NCBI GenBank assembly: GCA_030635145.1
Contig: DAOVZK010000002.1
Coordinates: 85,119-117,799 of the forward strand
Length of the DNA stretch: 32,681 nt
DNA from: Planctomycetota bacterium
Lineage (GTDB): Bacteria > Planctomycetota > Phycisphaerae > SM23-33
Reading direction: 5' to 3'
Part shown: piece after piece, positions 24,091 through 32,681 of the stretch
How positions within the stretch are numbered: the stretch's first letter is position 1
Layout of the letters: each line of letters begins with the position of its first letter
The notes under the pieces: generated by a model
Databases searched by the model: none
The model's input: only the letters and a program-made list of their open reading frames with translations
What the model was told of the DNA's origin: nothing
Translations under genes and position numbers: made by a program

Positions 24091-25812
24091 GTGCATGGAA
24101 AAATAGTTGCAGTTTTCGGAAACATGGTCATCGCCGAAGCCCGAAGCGAAGTTGTTCAGAACTCCGTGGGTTACTGCTGCCGCGACGACGGTGCAAAGTT
24201 GCTTAGCGAAGTCATTCGAATTCGAGGCCGGCGGGTCGACCTGCAGGTCTTCGAAGAAACCCGCGGACTCAAAGTCGGCGACAACGTCGAGTTCGAGAAA
24301 GAGATGCTTTCGGTCGATCTGGGCCCCGGACTGCTGGGCCAGATTTACGACGGTTTGCAAAACCCACTGCCGCAGCTGGCGAAAGAAGTCGGGTATTTTC
24401 TCGAGCCTGGTAAGTACATCCACGGTTTGGATCTCGAAAAGAAATGGGACTGCACACCCGCCGTTGAAGTCGGTGCAACAGTTCGCGCCGGTGACAAACT
24501 CGCCACCTGCCCCGAGGGAATTTTCAAGCACGAAATCATGGTTCCGTTTTCATGGAGCGGCGACTTTACGGTTAAGGAAATTACCCCCGCCGGTTCGTAT
24601 ACGGTAGAGCAGCAAATCGCAGTTCTCACCGACTCCGATGGCAACGATCGCCCTGTAACCATGCAGCAAAGATGGCCGGTAAAGCGGCCGCTTGCTGTCT
24701 GCAAACGACGCCTCATGCCCGAACATCCGCTTATTACACAAGTACGAATTATCGACTCGATGTTCCCGATCGTTCGCGGTGGAACGTATTGCATACCCGG
24801 CCCGTTCGGTGCCGGTAAGACCGTGCTGCAGCAGATTATGTCGCGGCACGCCGAGGTCGACATTGTAATCATCGCCGCCTGCGGTGAACGTGCCGGTGAA
24901 GTCGTCGAAACCATTCGCGAGTTTCCTGAGATTAAAGACCCGCGCACCGGGAAAAGTCTCATGGAGCGAACGATTATTATTTGTAACACGTCGGCGATGC
25001 CGGTTGCGGCTCGTGAGGCTTCGGTGTACACCGCCGCCACGCTTGCCGAATACTATCGCCAGATGGGCTTGCACGTGTTGCTGCTGGCCGACTCTACTTC
25101 GCGTTGGGCACAGGCGATGCGTGAAGTTTCCGGGCGGTTGGAAGAAATTCCCGGTGAAGAAGCATTCCCCGCGTATCTCGAATCGCGAATCGCAGGTTTT
25201 TACGAACGTGCGGCGGCTCTTGAGTTAAACGACGGCCGCGTGGCGTCGGTGACGATTGGTGGAACGGTAAGCCCGGCCGGTGGTAACTTCGAGGAACCCG
25301 TAACGCAGGGTACGCTAAAAGTCGTCGGTGCGTTCCACGGTTTGTCCCGTGCCCGCAGCGATGCCCGCCGCTATCCATCCATCGACCCGCTCGAATCGTG
25401 GAGCAAGTACAAAGGTATCATCGATCCCGCAAAGGTCGAGAAACTTCGCAACGTGCTTGTCCGTGGTAACGAGGTTAAGCAGATGATGACCGTTGTCGGT
25501 GAAGAAGGTACGCCCATCGACGATTTTGCGGTCATGCTGAAGTCAGAGCTGTTCGACAATTGCTACCTGCAGCAAAACGCATTTGATGATGTTGACGGTG
25601 CGACTTCTCCGGATCGCCAGCAGCTGGTGTTCGGGAAGATTCTTGAAGTTATGGATACCGATTTTGGCTTCGAAGACCGCAAGCAGGCACGCGATGTGAT
25701 GTTCAAGCTGCAGGACCTTTTCCGCAACTGGAACTACGAAGCCCCCGACAGCGACGAGTACAAAACGAGCATCGAAAAAATCGACAGCTTCATCGCCGCA
25801 AAAGGAAGATGA
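24091..25812 (+). CDS. atpA: V-type ATP synthase catalytic subunit A
   Basis: A 573-residue catalytic subunit that hydrolyses or makes ATP in the A3B3 head. The P-loop GPFGAGKT is at 237-244 and the catalytic glutamate is in ACGERAGE (Glu266). LADSTSRWAQAMREVSGRLEEIPGEE-type sequence and GGTVSPAGGNFEEPVT are family blocks. The long non-homologous insert of A subunits is present between about 110 and 200. The start is a GTG with GAGGAC upstream. The gap of 226 bases to the preceding gene is occupied by a foldback repeat. Subunit B follows after 59 bases. Confidence 0.97.
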   Translation: MHGKIVAVFGNMVIAEARSEVVQNSVGYCCRDDGAKLLSEVIRIRGRRVDLQVFEETRGLKVGDNVEFEKEMLSVDLGPGLLGQIYDGLQNPLPQLAKEVGYFLEPGKYIHGLDLEKKWDCTPAVEVGATVRAGDKLATCPEGIFKHEIMVPFSWSGDFTVKEITPAGSYTVEQQIAVLTDSDGNDRPVTMQQRWPVKRPLAVCKRRLMPEHPLITQVRIIDSMFPIVRGGTYCIPGPFGAGKTVLQQIMSRHAEVDIVIIAACGERAGEVVETIREFPEIKDPRTGKSLMERTIIICNTSAMPVAAREASVYTAATLAEYYRQMGLHVLLLADSTSRWAQAMREVSGRLEEIPGEEAFPAYLESRIAGFYERAAALELNDGRVASVTIGGTVSPAGGNFEEPVTQGTLKVVGAFHGLSRARSDARRYPSIDPLESWSKYKGIIDPAKVEKLRNVLVRGNEVKQMMTVVGEEGTPIDDFAVMLKSELFDNCYLQQNAFDDVDGATSPDRQQLVFGKILEVMDTDFGFEDRKQARDVMFKLQDLFRNWNYEAPDSDEYKTSIEKIDSFIAAKGR

Positions 25813-25871
25813 AGAAATGACCAAGTGACGTTTGGACATTTTTTGTCCCGACGCATAGAGGCACAACCACA

Positions 25872-27203
25872 ATGAGAAAATACTACGACGAAATAACAAG
25901 AGTTGCCGGTAACGTTGTAAATGTAACGGCCGCGGGTATTGGTTACGACGAACTTGCCGTCATCACCACATCGCGTGGGGATTCCCTCGCGCAGGTGATT
26001 CGGCTGGAAGGTGACCAGGTGTCGCTGCAGATTTTCGCCGGCACGCAGGGCGTTTCCACCGGCGACCGTATTCGATTTTTGTCCCGCCCCATGCAGGTTC
26101 CGTTTAGCGACGATCTGCTCGGGCGAGTTTTCGACGGGTCGGGTAAACCGCGCGACGGGCGGCCTGTAGTCGAGGCTGATCCGGTTGACATTGGCAGCCC
26201 GGCGGTTAATCCCGTAATGCGCCGCCAGCCCGACCGAATGATCAACACAGGTATCCCGATGATCGACGTTTTTAACTCGCTCGTCGAAAGCCAGAAGCTC
26301 CCGATTTTTTCCGTCGCCGGTGAACCATACAACGAGCTGCTGGCCCGCGTTGGGCTCCAGGCCGAGGCCGACGTGATTATTCTTGGCGGTATGGGGTTGC
26401 GGCATGACGACTACCTGAAATTCCGCAACACTTTCGAAGAAGGCGGCGTACTTGGGCGAACGATCATGTACATTCACACGGCCGCCGACCCCGTCGTAGA
26501 ATGTCTGCTCGTCCCCGATCAATGCCTCGCCATCGGAGAAGCGTACGCGCTGCAGGGCAAGCGAGTTTTGTGCTTGCTGACGGACATGACCTCGTTTGCC
26601 GACTCGCTGAAGGAAATCGCTATTACCATGGAGCAGATTCCCTCGAACCGCGGGTATCCGGGCGACTTGTACACGCAGCTGGCGAAGCGATACGAAAAAG
26701 CTGTCGACTTCGACGGTGCCGGTTCCATGACGTTGCTGGCCTGCGTGACCATGCCGGGCGACGATGTGACGCACCCCGTCCCAGACAACACCGGGTACAT
26801 TACCGAAGGGCAGTTCTATCTGCGTAACGGTAGAATCGAACCGTTCGGTTCGCTGTCGCGTTTGAAGCAACAGGTCAACGGAGATTCATCACGTGACGAC
26901 CACCGCGCAATTATGGACGGATGCCTCCAGCTGTATTCCAGCTGCCGCGAAGCACGCGAAAAAAAGGCGATGGGTTTCGAGACCTCCGCGTGGGATGAGA
27001 AACTTTTGAAGTACGGCGAGCTGTTCGAGGCGAAAATTATGGATCTGTCGGTCAATATCATGTTGTTTGACGCGTTGGATTTGTGCTGGGAGATTCTGGC
27101 TGAATGTTTCGAACCTGTCGAAACAGGCATGCGGCGAACCATTCTCGAAAAACATTGGCCGCACGAACTCGCAGCCGAAAAAGAAGAAGCTGCAGTGAGT
27201 TGA
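25872..27203 (+). CDS. atpB: V-type ATP synthase regulatory subunit B
   Basis: A 443-residue non-catalytic head subunit. As usual in B subunits the P-loop is lost; the matching region reads [68 protein letters not shown] and [17 protein letters not shown] are typical. The ATG has only a weak GAGG site 12 bases upstream. The gene lies between atpA and atpD in the standard order, and the length is normal. Confidence 0.96.
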   Translation: MRKYYDEITRVAGNVVNVTAAGIGYDELAVITTSRGDSLAQVIRLEGDQVSLQIFAGTQGVSTGDRIRFLSRPMQVPFSDDLLGRVFDGSGKPRDGRPVVEADPVDIGSPAVNPVMRRQPDRMINTGIPMIDVFNSLVESQKLPIFSVAGEPYNELLARVGLQAEADVIILGGMGLRHDDYLKFRNTFEEGGVLGRTIMYIHTAADPVVECLLVPDQCLAIGEAYALQGKRVLCLLTDMTSFADSLKEIAITMEQIPSNRGYPGDLYTQLAKRYEKAVDFDGAGSMTLLACVTMPGDDVTHPVPDNTGYITEGQFYLRNGRIEPFGSLSRLKQQVNGDSSRDDHRAIMDGCLQLYSSCREAREKKAMGFETSAWDEKLLKYGELFEAKIMDLSVNIMLFDALDLCWEILAECFEPVETGMRRTILEKHWPHELAAEKEEAAVS

Positions 27204-27234
27204 ATTCCGAAATCCACAATCCGAAATAATAAAG

Positions 27235-27936
27235 ATGGCGAAGAAGATTAAATTAACTCGGCCGGAATTAAAGCGGCATCGCGATGCGTTGCAACGGTTC
27301 CAGCGATATTTACCGATGCTGAAGCTCAAGCAGCAGCAGTTGCAGCTGATGGTGCGCAATGTTAACGTGGAAATTCGCGAGGCTGCTGCCGAAGTTCAGT
27401 CGGCCCATGCGTCTTTCGAGCCATGTCGCGTAATTCTTACGGATCGAGCGGGAATCGATATCCCTGCCCTCGCGACTCCCGAAAAAGTCAACACCGCCAC
27501 TGAAAACATCGCCGGTGTCGTCGTGCCGGTTTTTAAAGGCGTTGAATTTCCGCCCGTGAGCTACTCGCTTTTTGCGACTCCGCCCTGGGTTGACCGGGCA
27601 CTGACCGACATGCGAGAGCTTAACGCCAAGCAGGCCAAGCTCGATATTTTGAAGGAAGAGTTGCGGCTGTTAAACAAGGAACTCGACAAAATTATTCAGC
27701 GTGTGAATCTTTTCGAGAAGGTAATGATTCCCGAGTCTCGCGAAGCGATTCGTCGGATACGCATTCGTTTGGGTGATGAGATGACGGCGGCGGTGGCACA
27801 GGCGAAAATCGCGAAGGATAAAATCCTCAAAAGCGAGGCTGCCCTGTATACGGTCGAGCATGCGGGTAAGGCGACCCTGCCCGACGCTCCCGATAACTTA
27901 CCGGGTGAAAATCCGCAGCAAGGCGGTGCCGAATGA
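27235..27936 (+). CDS. atpD: V-type ATP synthase central rotor subunit D
   Basis: A 233-residue rotor-shaft subunit. Long N-terminal and C-terminal helices (KLTRPELKRHRDALQRFQRYLPMLKLKQ at the start is the family pattern; LFEKVMIPESREAIRRIRIRLGDE at about 161-184 is the second block) flank a variable centre. A glycine- and proline-rich tail of about 25 residues extends beyond the usual end. The ribosome site is poor. The short gap after atpB (27204-27234) carries CCGAAATCC / ATCCGAAAT, which resembles the ends of the AT-rich repeat family. Its last codons overlap the start of atpI as ATGA. Confidence 0.9.
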   Translation: MAKKIKLTRPELKRHRDALQRFQRYLPMLKLKQQQLQLMVRNVNVEIREAAAEVQSAHASFEPCRVILTDRAGIDIPALATPEKVNTATENIAGVVVPVFKGVEFPPVSYSLFATPPWVDRALTDMRELNAKQAKLDILKEELRLLNKELDKIIQRVNLFEKVMIPESREAIRRIRIRLGDEMTAAVAQAKIAKDKILKSEAALYTVEHAGKATLPDAPDNLPGENPQQGGAE

Positions 27937-29843
27937 TAGCGAAGATGTCGAAAGTATTCGTGGCCGCATCTTTGAGCGATAAGGGAAATTTGCTAAACTC
28001 GCTTCGCCAATGCGGAGTGGTGCATATTGTTCCTGTCGATGCAAAGTTTGCTCGGCTTGACGAAAAAACAAAACTGGATATCGATACACTTGCTAGAGCA
28101 ATTCAGGTACTCGAATCCATTGAAACTCACAACAAATCGCCGGTTAATCTTGATCCGATCGCAGCAGCCGAAAAAGTTTTGACCCTCCAACGCGCCAATG
28201 CCGAGCGGGAAAATAAGCTTACCAGTTTGTATCGCCAGATTCAGCAGCTGAGTATTTGGGGCGACGTAAAGCTGGAAGATTTTGAAGCACTGAAACAGGT
28301 CGGCGTTGAACCAAAATTTTACTCGGTCACCAAGACGGATGTCTCGCAAATCAAGGCCGCCTGCGTTGAGGTTATCACGTCGCTGTCCGGTAAGGATGTG
28401 CTGGTTGCCGTCGTCGATCTCGACGGTAACGACGAATCACTGCCGGAATCTGCGACGGAAATCGAACTTCCCAATCGCGACCGTCCGAGCATTTGTACAG
28501 AGGCGGCGGAGATTGATGCTGCGATGGATGCTGACAATAAGCAGCTTGTCGAGCTTACGGCTGCACTGCCGACGATGCAGGAAAAACACGCCGAACTTCT
28601 GACGCATGTCGACTACGAGGTTGCCGACCGTAGCGGCCTGCAGCAGGGCGAACTGTTTGCCATCCAGGGCTGGGTACCGGCCGACGAAACCGACCAACTT
28701 TCCGCCGACCTTGCCGCCAAAAACGTCGACGCCGCGGTGCAAGTTCTCGACCCCGCTGACGACGAAGACCCGCCCACGCTGATTCGATATCCCCGTTGGG
28801 TGCAACCGATCAAGGCCTTGTTCGATATGCTGGGTACGTTCCCCGGATACCGCGAAATCGACCTATCCCCGTTCTTTGTGATAGCCCTTCCGCTTTTCGC
28901 TGCAATGCTGATAGGCGATGCCGGATACGGATTGATATTTGCACTGCTGGGGCTTGGACTGCGAAAAAAACTCTCAGCCGGTGGTGATACGAGTGCGTCA
29001 AATTTGTTGATTCTCATCGGAATATTTGCGATTGGGTGGGGTATTTTAAGTGCGAACTATTTTGGGATTACACCCGATACCTTCGCAAGACCGCACGGGT
29101 GGGTAACGCAGATTAGCACCGGAGTCGGTAAAGTTGAAATTACCGACGTAAATGCTGTTCGCGATGCATCGGGCGTGTCAGCTACAATTGCAAAAACCAT
29201 GATGTTCGTTGCTCCCCTGTGGAAAGCAGATAGTGAGCAATTCCAGAACCTGCTGATAAAAATCAGCTTCATTATAGCGTGTATTCACCTTGTTTTGGCG
29301 CATGTGCGGAAGATAATCGCTCTCGGTAAAAATCAGAAGTCGCTGGCTGAACTGGGGTGGTGTGGTGTGCTGATTGCGATGTTCACGGTTATCTGGTACA
29401 TGTTCTTCAAGCAAGGTACTCCTACACCCTCGTGGGTTTTGATTCTCATGGGTGGGGGTGTGGTTTTAACAACGCTATTTAGTTTTCAGCATCGTAATCC
29501 AGTGGCACGCGTTATGGGTGGGTTTGCATCGAGCCTTCTACCGCTTATCAGTACCTTCAGTGATACTATGAGCTATATTCGTCTCATGGCCGTGGGGTTG
29601 GCGAGTTATTACATTGCTTTTACCTTTAACTCCCTCGCCGCACAAGTGGCCGAAGCGGCGACATGGGGCGTGGCGTGGATAATTTTGCTCTTTGGGCATG
29701 GGCTGAATATCGGACTTTGTGTTATTGCTATATTTGCGCACGGTGTGCGATTAAATATGCTTGAATTTTCTAATAACGTCGGAGTCCAGTGGGCTGGGCG
29801 TCAGTATCAACCCTTTGCAAATCGAATTAAACAGGAGAACTAA
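27933..29843 (+). CDS. atpI: V-type ATP synthase membrane subunit I (a)
   Basis: A 636-residue stator membrane subunit. The first half (about 1-300) is a soluble, largely helical domain; the second half has about seven membrane helices starting near FFVIALPLFAAMLIGDAGYG (about 312-331). The essential arginine that faces the rotor ring is Arg550 in SYIRLMAVGLASYY. FGHGLNIGLCVIAIFAHGVRLNMLEF is the conserved last-helix block. The ATG overlaps atpD by four bases (ATGA), so translation is coupled. Confidence 0.93.
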   Translation: MIAKMSKVFVAASLSDKGNLLNSLRQCGVVHIVPVDAKFARLDEKTKLDIDTLARAIQVLESIETHNKSPVNLDPIAAAEKVLTLQRANAERENKLTSLYRQIQQLSIWGDVKLEDFEALKQVGVEPKFYSVTKTDVSQIKAACVEVITSLSGKDVLVAVVDLDGNDESLPESATEIELPNRDRPSICTEAAEIDAAMDADNKQLVELTAALPTMQEKHAELLTHVDYEVADRSGLQQGELFAIQGWVPADETDQLSADLAAKNVDAAVQVLDPADDEDPPTLIRYPRWVQPIKALFDMLGTFPGYREIDLSPFFVIALPLFAAMLIGDAGYGLIFALLGLGLRKKLSAGGDTSASNLLILIGIFAIGWGILSANYFGITPDTFARPHGWVTQISTGVGKVEITDVNAVRDASGVSATIAKTMMFVAPLWKADSEQFQNLLIKISFIIACIHLVLAHVRKIIALGKNQKSLAELGWCGVLIAMFTVIWYMFFKQGTPTPSWVLILMGGGVVLTTLFSFQHRNPVARVMGGFASSLLPLISTFSDTMSYIRLMAVGLASYYIAFTFNSLAAQVAEAATWGVAWIILLFGHGLNIGLCVIAIFAHGVRLNMLEFSNNVGVQWAGRQYQPFANRIKQEN

Positions 29844-29846
29844 AAT

Positions 29847-30302
29847 ATGGAATCATTTGGACAATTAGGATTTGGTTTATGTTTAGGCCTAGCAGCCATT
29901 GGATCTGCTCTTGGTATTGGAGCAGCTGGTTCTGCTGCCGCCGGTGCTTGGGCCAAGGAAGCCAAGGCAGGTAAGAACCTGAATTTTTCCTATATCATTC
30001 TCACGGGTATGCCGCTGTCGCAGACAATCTACGCCTTTGCCCTTATGCAGATAAGTTTGAAAGGAGCAGTCTATAACCCGGAAATGCTTGCAGTCAACGG
30101 CGGGGCATTGCTGTCTATTGGTGTAGGTTGCGGGTTAGCTCAGCTGTTCAGTGCGTGGATGCAGGGTAAGATCGGTGCCGCCGCCTGCCGTGCCATCAGC
30201 GAAGGCGAAAAAGGCCTGGTGTTCATGATCATCGCGATGGGTATTGTAGAAACCGTCGGGCTGTTCGGATTTGTCTTCATGCTTAGAATGATGCCGTCGT
30301 AA
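29847..30302 (+). CDS. atpK: V-type ATP synthase rotor ring subunit K (c)
   Basis: A 151-residue, four-helix proteolipid made of two fused hairpins. The ion-binding carboxylate is Glu135 in MGIVETVGLFG. The Na+ ligands of Enterococcus hirae NtpK (Leu61, Thr64, Gln65, Gln110, Glu139) have counterparts at Met55 (backbone), Ser58, Gln59, Gln106 and Glu135, with nearly the same spacing. This suggests Na+ coupling. The first hairpin lacks a carboxylate, as in other 16-kDa proteolipids. AGGAG lies six bases before the ATG and the gap to atpI is three bases. It is the last gene of the operon. Confidence 0.95.
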   Translation: MESFGQLGFGLCLGLAAIGSALGIGAAGSAAAGAWAKEAKAGKNLNFSYIILTGMPLSQTIYAFALMQISLKGAVYNPEMLAVNGGALLSIGVGCGLAQLFSAWMQGKIGAAACRAISEGEKGLVFMIIAMGIVETVGLFGFVFMLRMMPS

Positions 30303-30328
30303 CCCGGCCTTATAGAGATTACATTTAG

Positions 30329-30389
30329 CGAACCGCTTGCAGGTGCGTGTCGATGCTTGGTGTCGATTGCGAATCTGCGAGCGGTTTGC
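30329..30389 (+). terminator. Hairpin after the V-ATPase operon
   Basis: AACCGCTTGCAG pairs with CTGCGAGCGGTT to give a stem of about 12 pairs (one G-U) over a large loop of about 35 bases, 28 bases after the atpK stop. There is no run of T, so it may protect the 3' end or serve as a weak terminator. Confidence 0.4.
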
Positions 30390-30450
30390 TTTGCGCTGCT
30401 GGGGCGGTAAAGTGGGGCGGTGCTGAGGGTAATCGTTCACAGAATTTTTA

Positions 30451-30671
30451 GACAGGATAACAGGATGGAAAATAAATCATGTTAATCCAAAATAAACATG
30501 ATAATTTGCGTAAGATGAAAATACTGCCCGACGCACTCATGTAAAAGATTATTATCAGCGGGTCTTGTTTTGAATTTCGCTAAAGGCAAGGTTGAAAACG
30601 TTGCGGAAATTGAAATAAAGTCACTATTTCTGATTTTAAAATTTCACTTAAAACGATCCTGTAATCCTGTC
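30451..30671. repeat. Inverted 'acaggat' repeat element
   Basis: GACAGGATAACAGGAT (30451-30466) is the reverse complement of 30656-30671 with one mismatch. An inner pair TCATGTT/AACATGA lies near the left end. The rest of the 30303-30733 gap is AT-rich and holds no gene. Elements built of this direct-repeated 'acaggat' unit are scattered in many Planctomycetota and other environmental genomes. Confidence 0.65.
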
Positions 30672-30733
30672 AAAAAAAGATATAAGTTTGATTGACAGGA
30701 AGAAAAGTTTAAACGCTTACAGTTGAGGGAATG

Positions 30734-31507
30734 CTAAAATTTGCCGGCCGGTCTGCCGATGATGGCGGCGAAGCGTTTGGCGGCAGCACCTTCGGCGCGG
30801 TAGCTGGGGTAGCGGTCGCAATTGGTGATCGTGCAGACACGCGCGGTGTAGATGTTCATGAAATCGAGCCCGGCGCTTTGCAGCTGGTTGGTGTTGGCTG
30901 CCCAGAGGTCAAACTTGTATTTCCCGTCGTCGCGGACGAAAAACCACTTGGCTGCGGCTCCGAGTTTTTCGATTGCCGCATCGTACACGTCTTGACCGAC
31001 CTCGTATTTGTCAGGCCCGGCCGAGGGGCAAACGCACGCGACAATATCCCCCGGATCACAGCCGAAATTTTCGATCATTGCCTCGATTAACCGCTCGCTG
31101 ATTTTCGCGACGGTGCCTTTCCATGATGCGTGGGCGATTCCGACGGCCGAGCCTTGGGTGTCGGCGGTGAGAATTAGCGGGCAGTCGGCCGAGCGGCAAA
31201 GCAGCGCGAGATTCGGGGTATCCGTCACAAGCCCGTCGGCCTGAGCTTGATCGCCGGGACAACTCGCGACCTTCACGCAATTACCGTGCATCTGTTGTGT
31301 CCAGGCGACATCATCGCATCCAATCTCAGCCGCCAGTTGCACGTAAAGTTCGGTAGCGGCATTGGCGTCGGCGGGAAAAAGCGGTCCGTTTTTGGTGGTG
31401 ACGGCGTGGGCGAGGCCGGGAATTTTTTCCAGCGGCGTGAACCGTCCGACCTCTCTGTTAGAAGATAGGTTGCTGTAGGAATATGATGTGCTTTCGTCAG
31501 ATGGCAT
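30734..31507 (-). CDS. pgeF: Laccase-domain (YfiH/PgeF) protein, probable purine nucleoside phosphorylase / peptidoglycan editing factor
   Basis: A 257-residue cytosolic protein of the multicopper-oxidase-like DUF152 family. The conserved His-Cys-His zinc site is present: His74 in QQMHG, Cys109 in SADCPLIL and His126 in GIAHASWKG. GPDKYEVG and ITNCDRYPSYRAEG in the C-terminal half also fit. Members have been shown to act on purine nucleosides, and E. coli YfiH to edit peptidoglycan precursors. AAGGG precedes the ATG. The HEAT-repeat lipoprotein gene ends 28 bases upstream, so the two probably share an mRNA. Confidence 0.9.
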   Translation of the reverse strand: MPSDESTSYSYSNLSSNREVGRFTPLEKIPGLAHAVTTKNGPLFPADANAATELYVQLAAEIGCDDVAWTQQMHGNCVKVASCPGDQAQADGLVTDTPNLALLCRSADCPLILTADTQGSAVGIAHASWKGTVAKISERLIEAMIENFGCDPGDIVACVCPSAGPDKYEVGQDVYDAAIEKLGAAAKWFFVRDDGKYKFDLWAANTNQLQSAGLDFMNIYTARVCTITNCDRYPSYRAEGAAAKRFAAIIGRPAGKF

Positions 31508-31535
31508 TTTGCTTTGCCCTTATAATCCGCGGGGT

Positions 31536-32294
31536 TTACTCGGGTTTGATCTTTTCGGTTTCCTTGGTTTTTTTCAGCCAATCCCACCACGGACGTTTTT
31601 TGTAGCGGACGACCGGTTCGGGAAGCACTTCAGCACCGGCCTTGCCGTCGCCCGTCCACCCCGCCGCTTCATAACCTTTGTCCTGCTTGGTTTGATACAC
31701 CAGCGAAGCGTGGGCAGCTTTGCGAACGGTGAAACTGTCGTCGTCGAGGCATCGCAGTAGTGTGCGGTAGACGGAATCTTTTGGATAGCATTGCAGGGCG
31801 GTGGCGGCGGCGGCGCGGGTGTCGATAGATTTGTCGCTGACGGCGATTCGTTGCAGCGTGAGAATGGCGTCATCGCTGGGCATGTCTGTCAGGACGACGG
31901 CGGCGTCCCATCGTACGGTGGAAGATTCGTCATGCAGCGCGGCGACGATTTCGGGAAGATATTTCGTGGCGTGTGCTCGCCCGAGGGTTCGCACGGCGAC
32001 GGCTCGGACGGATGCGTCGCTCTCGGCGGTGGGTTTGGTGTGCTCGGCGAAAAGTTTGAGGTACGGTTCGCGAAGTGCCCACTTTTTGTGCGACATCTGC
32101 TCGATACCCTTACGCCGGATATCGGGATCTTCCGTGTTGAAAATGTTGGCTGCCATCTCACTGGGGGTTGCGTCATCGGCACCGAACATTTCCTTGATGG
32201 ATTTGTCGGCGGAGAAATTTCCACCCTTGGATTTGCATCCGCAAAGGGCTGTGGCAAGTAGCATCGTTACTATTATTGCGTATCTTAGCGGCAT
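31536..32294 (-). CDS. HEAT-repeat lipoprotein
   Basis: A 252-residue exported lipoprotein. The signal peptide PLRYAIIVTMLLATALCGC ends in a lipobox with Cys20. Residues about 50-200 are short helical repeats of HEAT type, for example VRAVAVRTLGRAHATKYLPEI, VRWDAAVVLTDMPSDDAILTL and VRKAAHASLVYQT. A basic, tryptophan-containing tail follows. The start at 32294 is preferred because the signal peptide then begins at once; a GTG at 32330 extends it by 12 residues. Its role is likely protein binding at the membrane; partners are unknown. An IS630 end lies about 85 bases upstream, so its promoter may be in or near the element. Confidence 0.8.
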   Translation of the reverse strand: MPLRYAIIVTMLLATALCGCKSKGGNFSADKSIKEMFGADDATPSEMAANIFNTEDPDIRRKGIEQMSHKKWALREPYLKLFAEHTKPTAESDASVRAVAVRTLGRAHATKYLPEIVAALHDESSTVRWDAAVVLTDMPSDDAILTLQRIAVSDKSIDTRAAAATALQCYPKDSVYRTLLRCLDDDSFTVRKAAHASLVYQTKQDKGYEAAGWTGDGKAGAEVLPEPVVRYKKRPWWDWLKKTKETEKIKPE

Positions 32295-32378
32295 ATTGTT
32301 GTTTCGCTCCGGGGCGTTGAAATTACGCACATGTGGAATCCGGCATGATAACTCAAATTCGATGCAATTGAAACACTC

Positions 32379-32681
32379 TAGTACTCTGTCCCACTTAAAT
32401 TGTCGGGTAAAGTCTTTTCAGTTTTATTCTGGCATCGGCTGTTGTGAATCGCCAGTTGATGCCAGCTTTCATTTCATTTCTCGAACGCTCCCAAGCTGCA
32501 ATTGCATCGGCAAGTTGCTCTTGTGTTTCAAAATAATCGGCCATGCATTGGCGGCTGAGAACACTCAATTCGATCTCGGCCATATTCAGCCAGCTGCCGT
32601 GTTTCGGCGTATAATGAATCTCAAGTTTGTCGGCTAATCGTTTTGCCTCATCGGGCTTGAAGGCCTGATAGAGGCTCGCAA
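32379..32681 (-). mobile_element. IS630-family insertion sequence, transposase 3' end only
   Basis: The element enters from the right edge of the window. Its probable outer end is the TA at 32379-32380 followed by GTACTCTGTCCCACTT, a typical short terminal sequence of this family, which inserts at TA. The end is inferred; the other end is outside the window. It lies upstream of the HEAT-repeat gene in the same orientation. Confidence 0.65.
32395..32681 (-). CDS. IS630-family DDE transposase, C-terminal part
   Basis: About 95 C-terminal residues of a Tc1/mariner-superfamily transposase; the start is outside the window. IHYTPKHGSWLNMAEIE carries the final acidic residue of the catalytic site in its usual setting. 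LSRQCM, AAWERSRN and INWRFTTADARIKLKRLYP are the standard IS630 ending. The frame is intact up to the window edge. It reads towards the HEAT-repeat lipoprotein gene. Confidence 0.92.
   Translation of the reverse strand, partial: ASLYQAFKPDEAKRLADKLEIHYTPKHGSWLNMAEIELSVLSRQCMADYFETQEQLADAIAAWERSRNEMKAGINWRFTTADARIKLKRLYPTI

Noticed and set aside
25734-26870. 378-codon minus-strand frame
   Set aside because: It is antisense to atpA and atpB and shows no protein family features.
1-32681. CRISPR array, tRNA or rRNA genes, prophage
   Set aside because: No regularly spaced repeats, no cloverleaf or rRNA signature, and no phage structural genes were seen.

Overview
The window looks like chromosomal DNA of a Planctomycetota bacterium, most likely class Phycisphaerae. 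This is inferred from gene content, not from a marker gene: a choice-of-anchor A protein with a PEP-CTERM tail, a V-type ATPase operon carrying a DUF2764 gene, a DUF6485 mini-protein, a small 'VGLDNDDEHVRVTKG'-type protein of a kind I associate with this phylum, and several foldback repeat families. There is no rRNA, tRNA or CRISPR array that I can see.

Layout. 1-1784 (minus): 5' part of ispE, a 62-aa small protein and an 89-aa conserved small protein; a 158-bp foldback element (713-870) lies directly upstream of ispE and seems to supply its -35 box. 1914-8170 (plus): a second foldback element (162 bp, perfect 35-bp terminal inverted repeats), then a three-gene set: a secreted HtrA-like protease with an intact triad, a larger secreted PDZ protein whose protease domain has lost all three catalytic residues, and a soluble four-PAS histidine kinase of the HisKA_3 type. 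8171-10524 (minus): AT-rich repeat, SprT-like metalloprotein, folC. 11186-14515 (plus): PEP-CTERM surface protein, a two-helix membrane protein that is probably read from a leaderless mRNA, DUF6485, and a secreted thioredoxin-fold protein without cysteines. 14548-20414 (minus): ruvB, two tandem GH130 enzymes, a short decayed ORF, a nucleotidyltransferase-HEPN protein, and rny. 20415-21181 has no gene but contains a nested set of inverted repeats that could fold as a three-way junction. 21182-30302 (plus): an MscS channel, then the V-ATPase operon E - DUF2764 - A - B - D - I - K. 30303-30733 has a hairpin and an 'acaggat' repeat. 30734-32681 (minus): pgeF, a HEAT-repeat lipoprotein, and the 3' end of an IS630 transposase.

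How the genes work together. The V-ATPase operon has the reduced order known from Chlamydia, with DUF2764 where a C subunit would be and no F or G/H gene; the K subunit keeps the residues that bind Na+ in Enterococcus hirae NtpK, so Na+ coupling is likely. The protease, pseudoprotease and kinase set may be an envelope-stress module. The GH130 pair is translationally coupled and points to beta-mannoside breakdown. ispE, folC, ruvB and rny are ordinary housekeeping genes in scattered positions.

Most notable for follow-up: two TA-flanked foldback elements, one of which appears to donate a promoter half to ispE; the protease/pseudoprotease pair; a foldback repeat inside the V-ATPase operon; and the structured region upstream of mscS.
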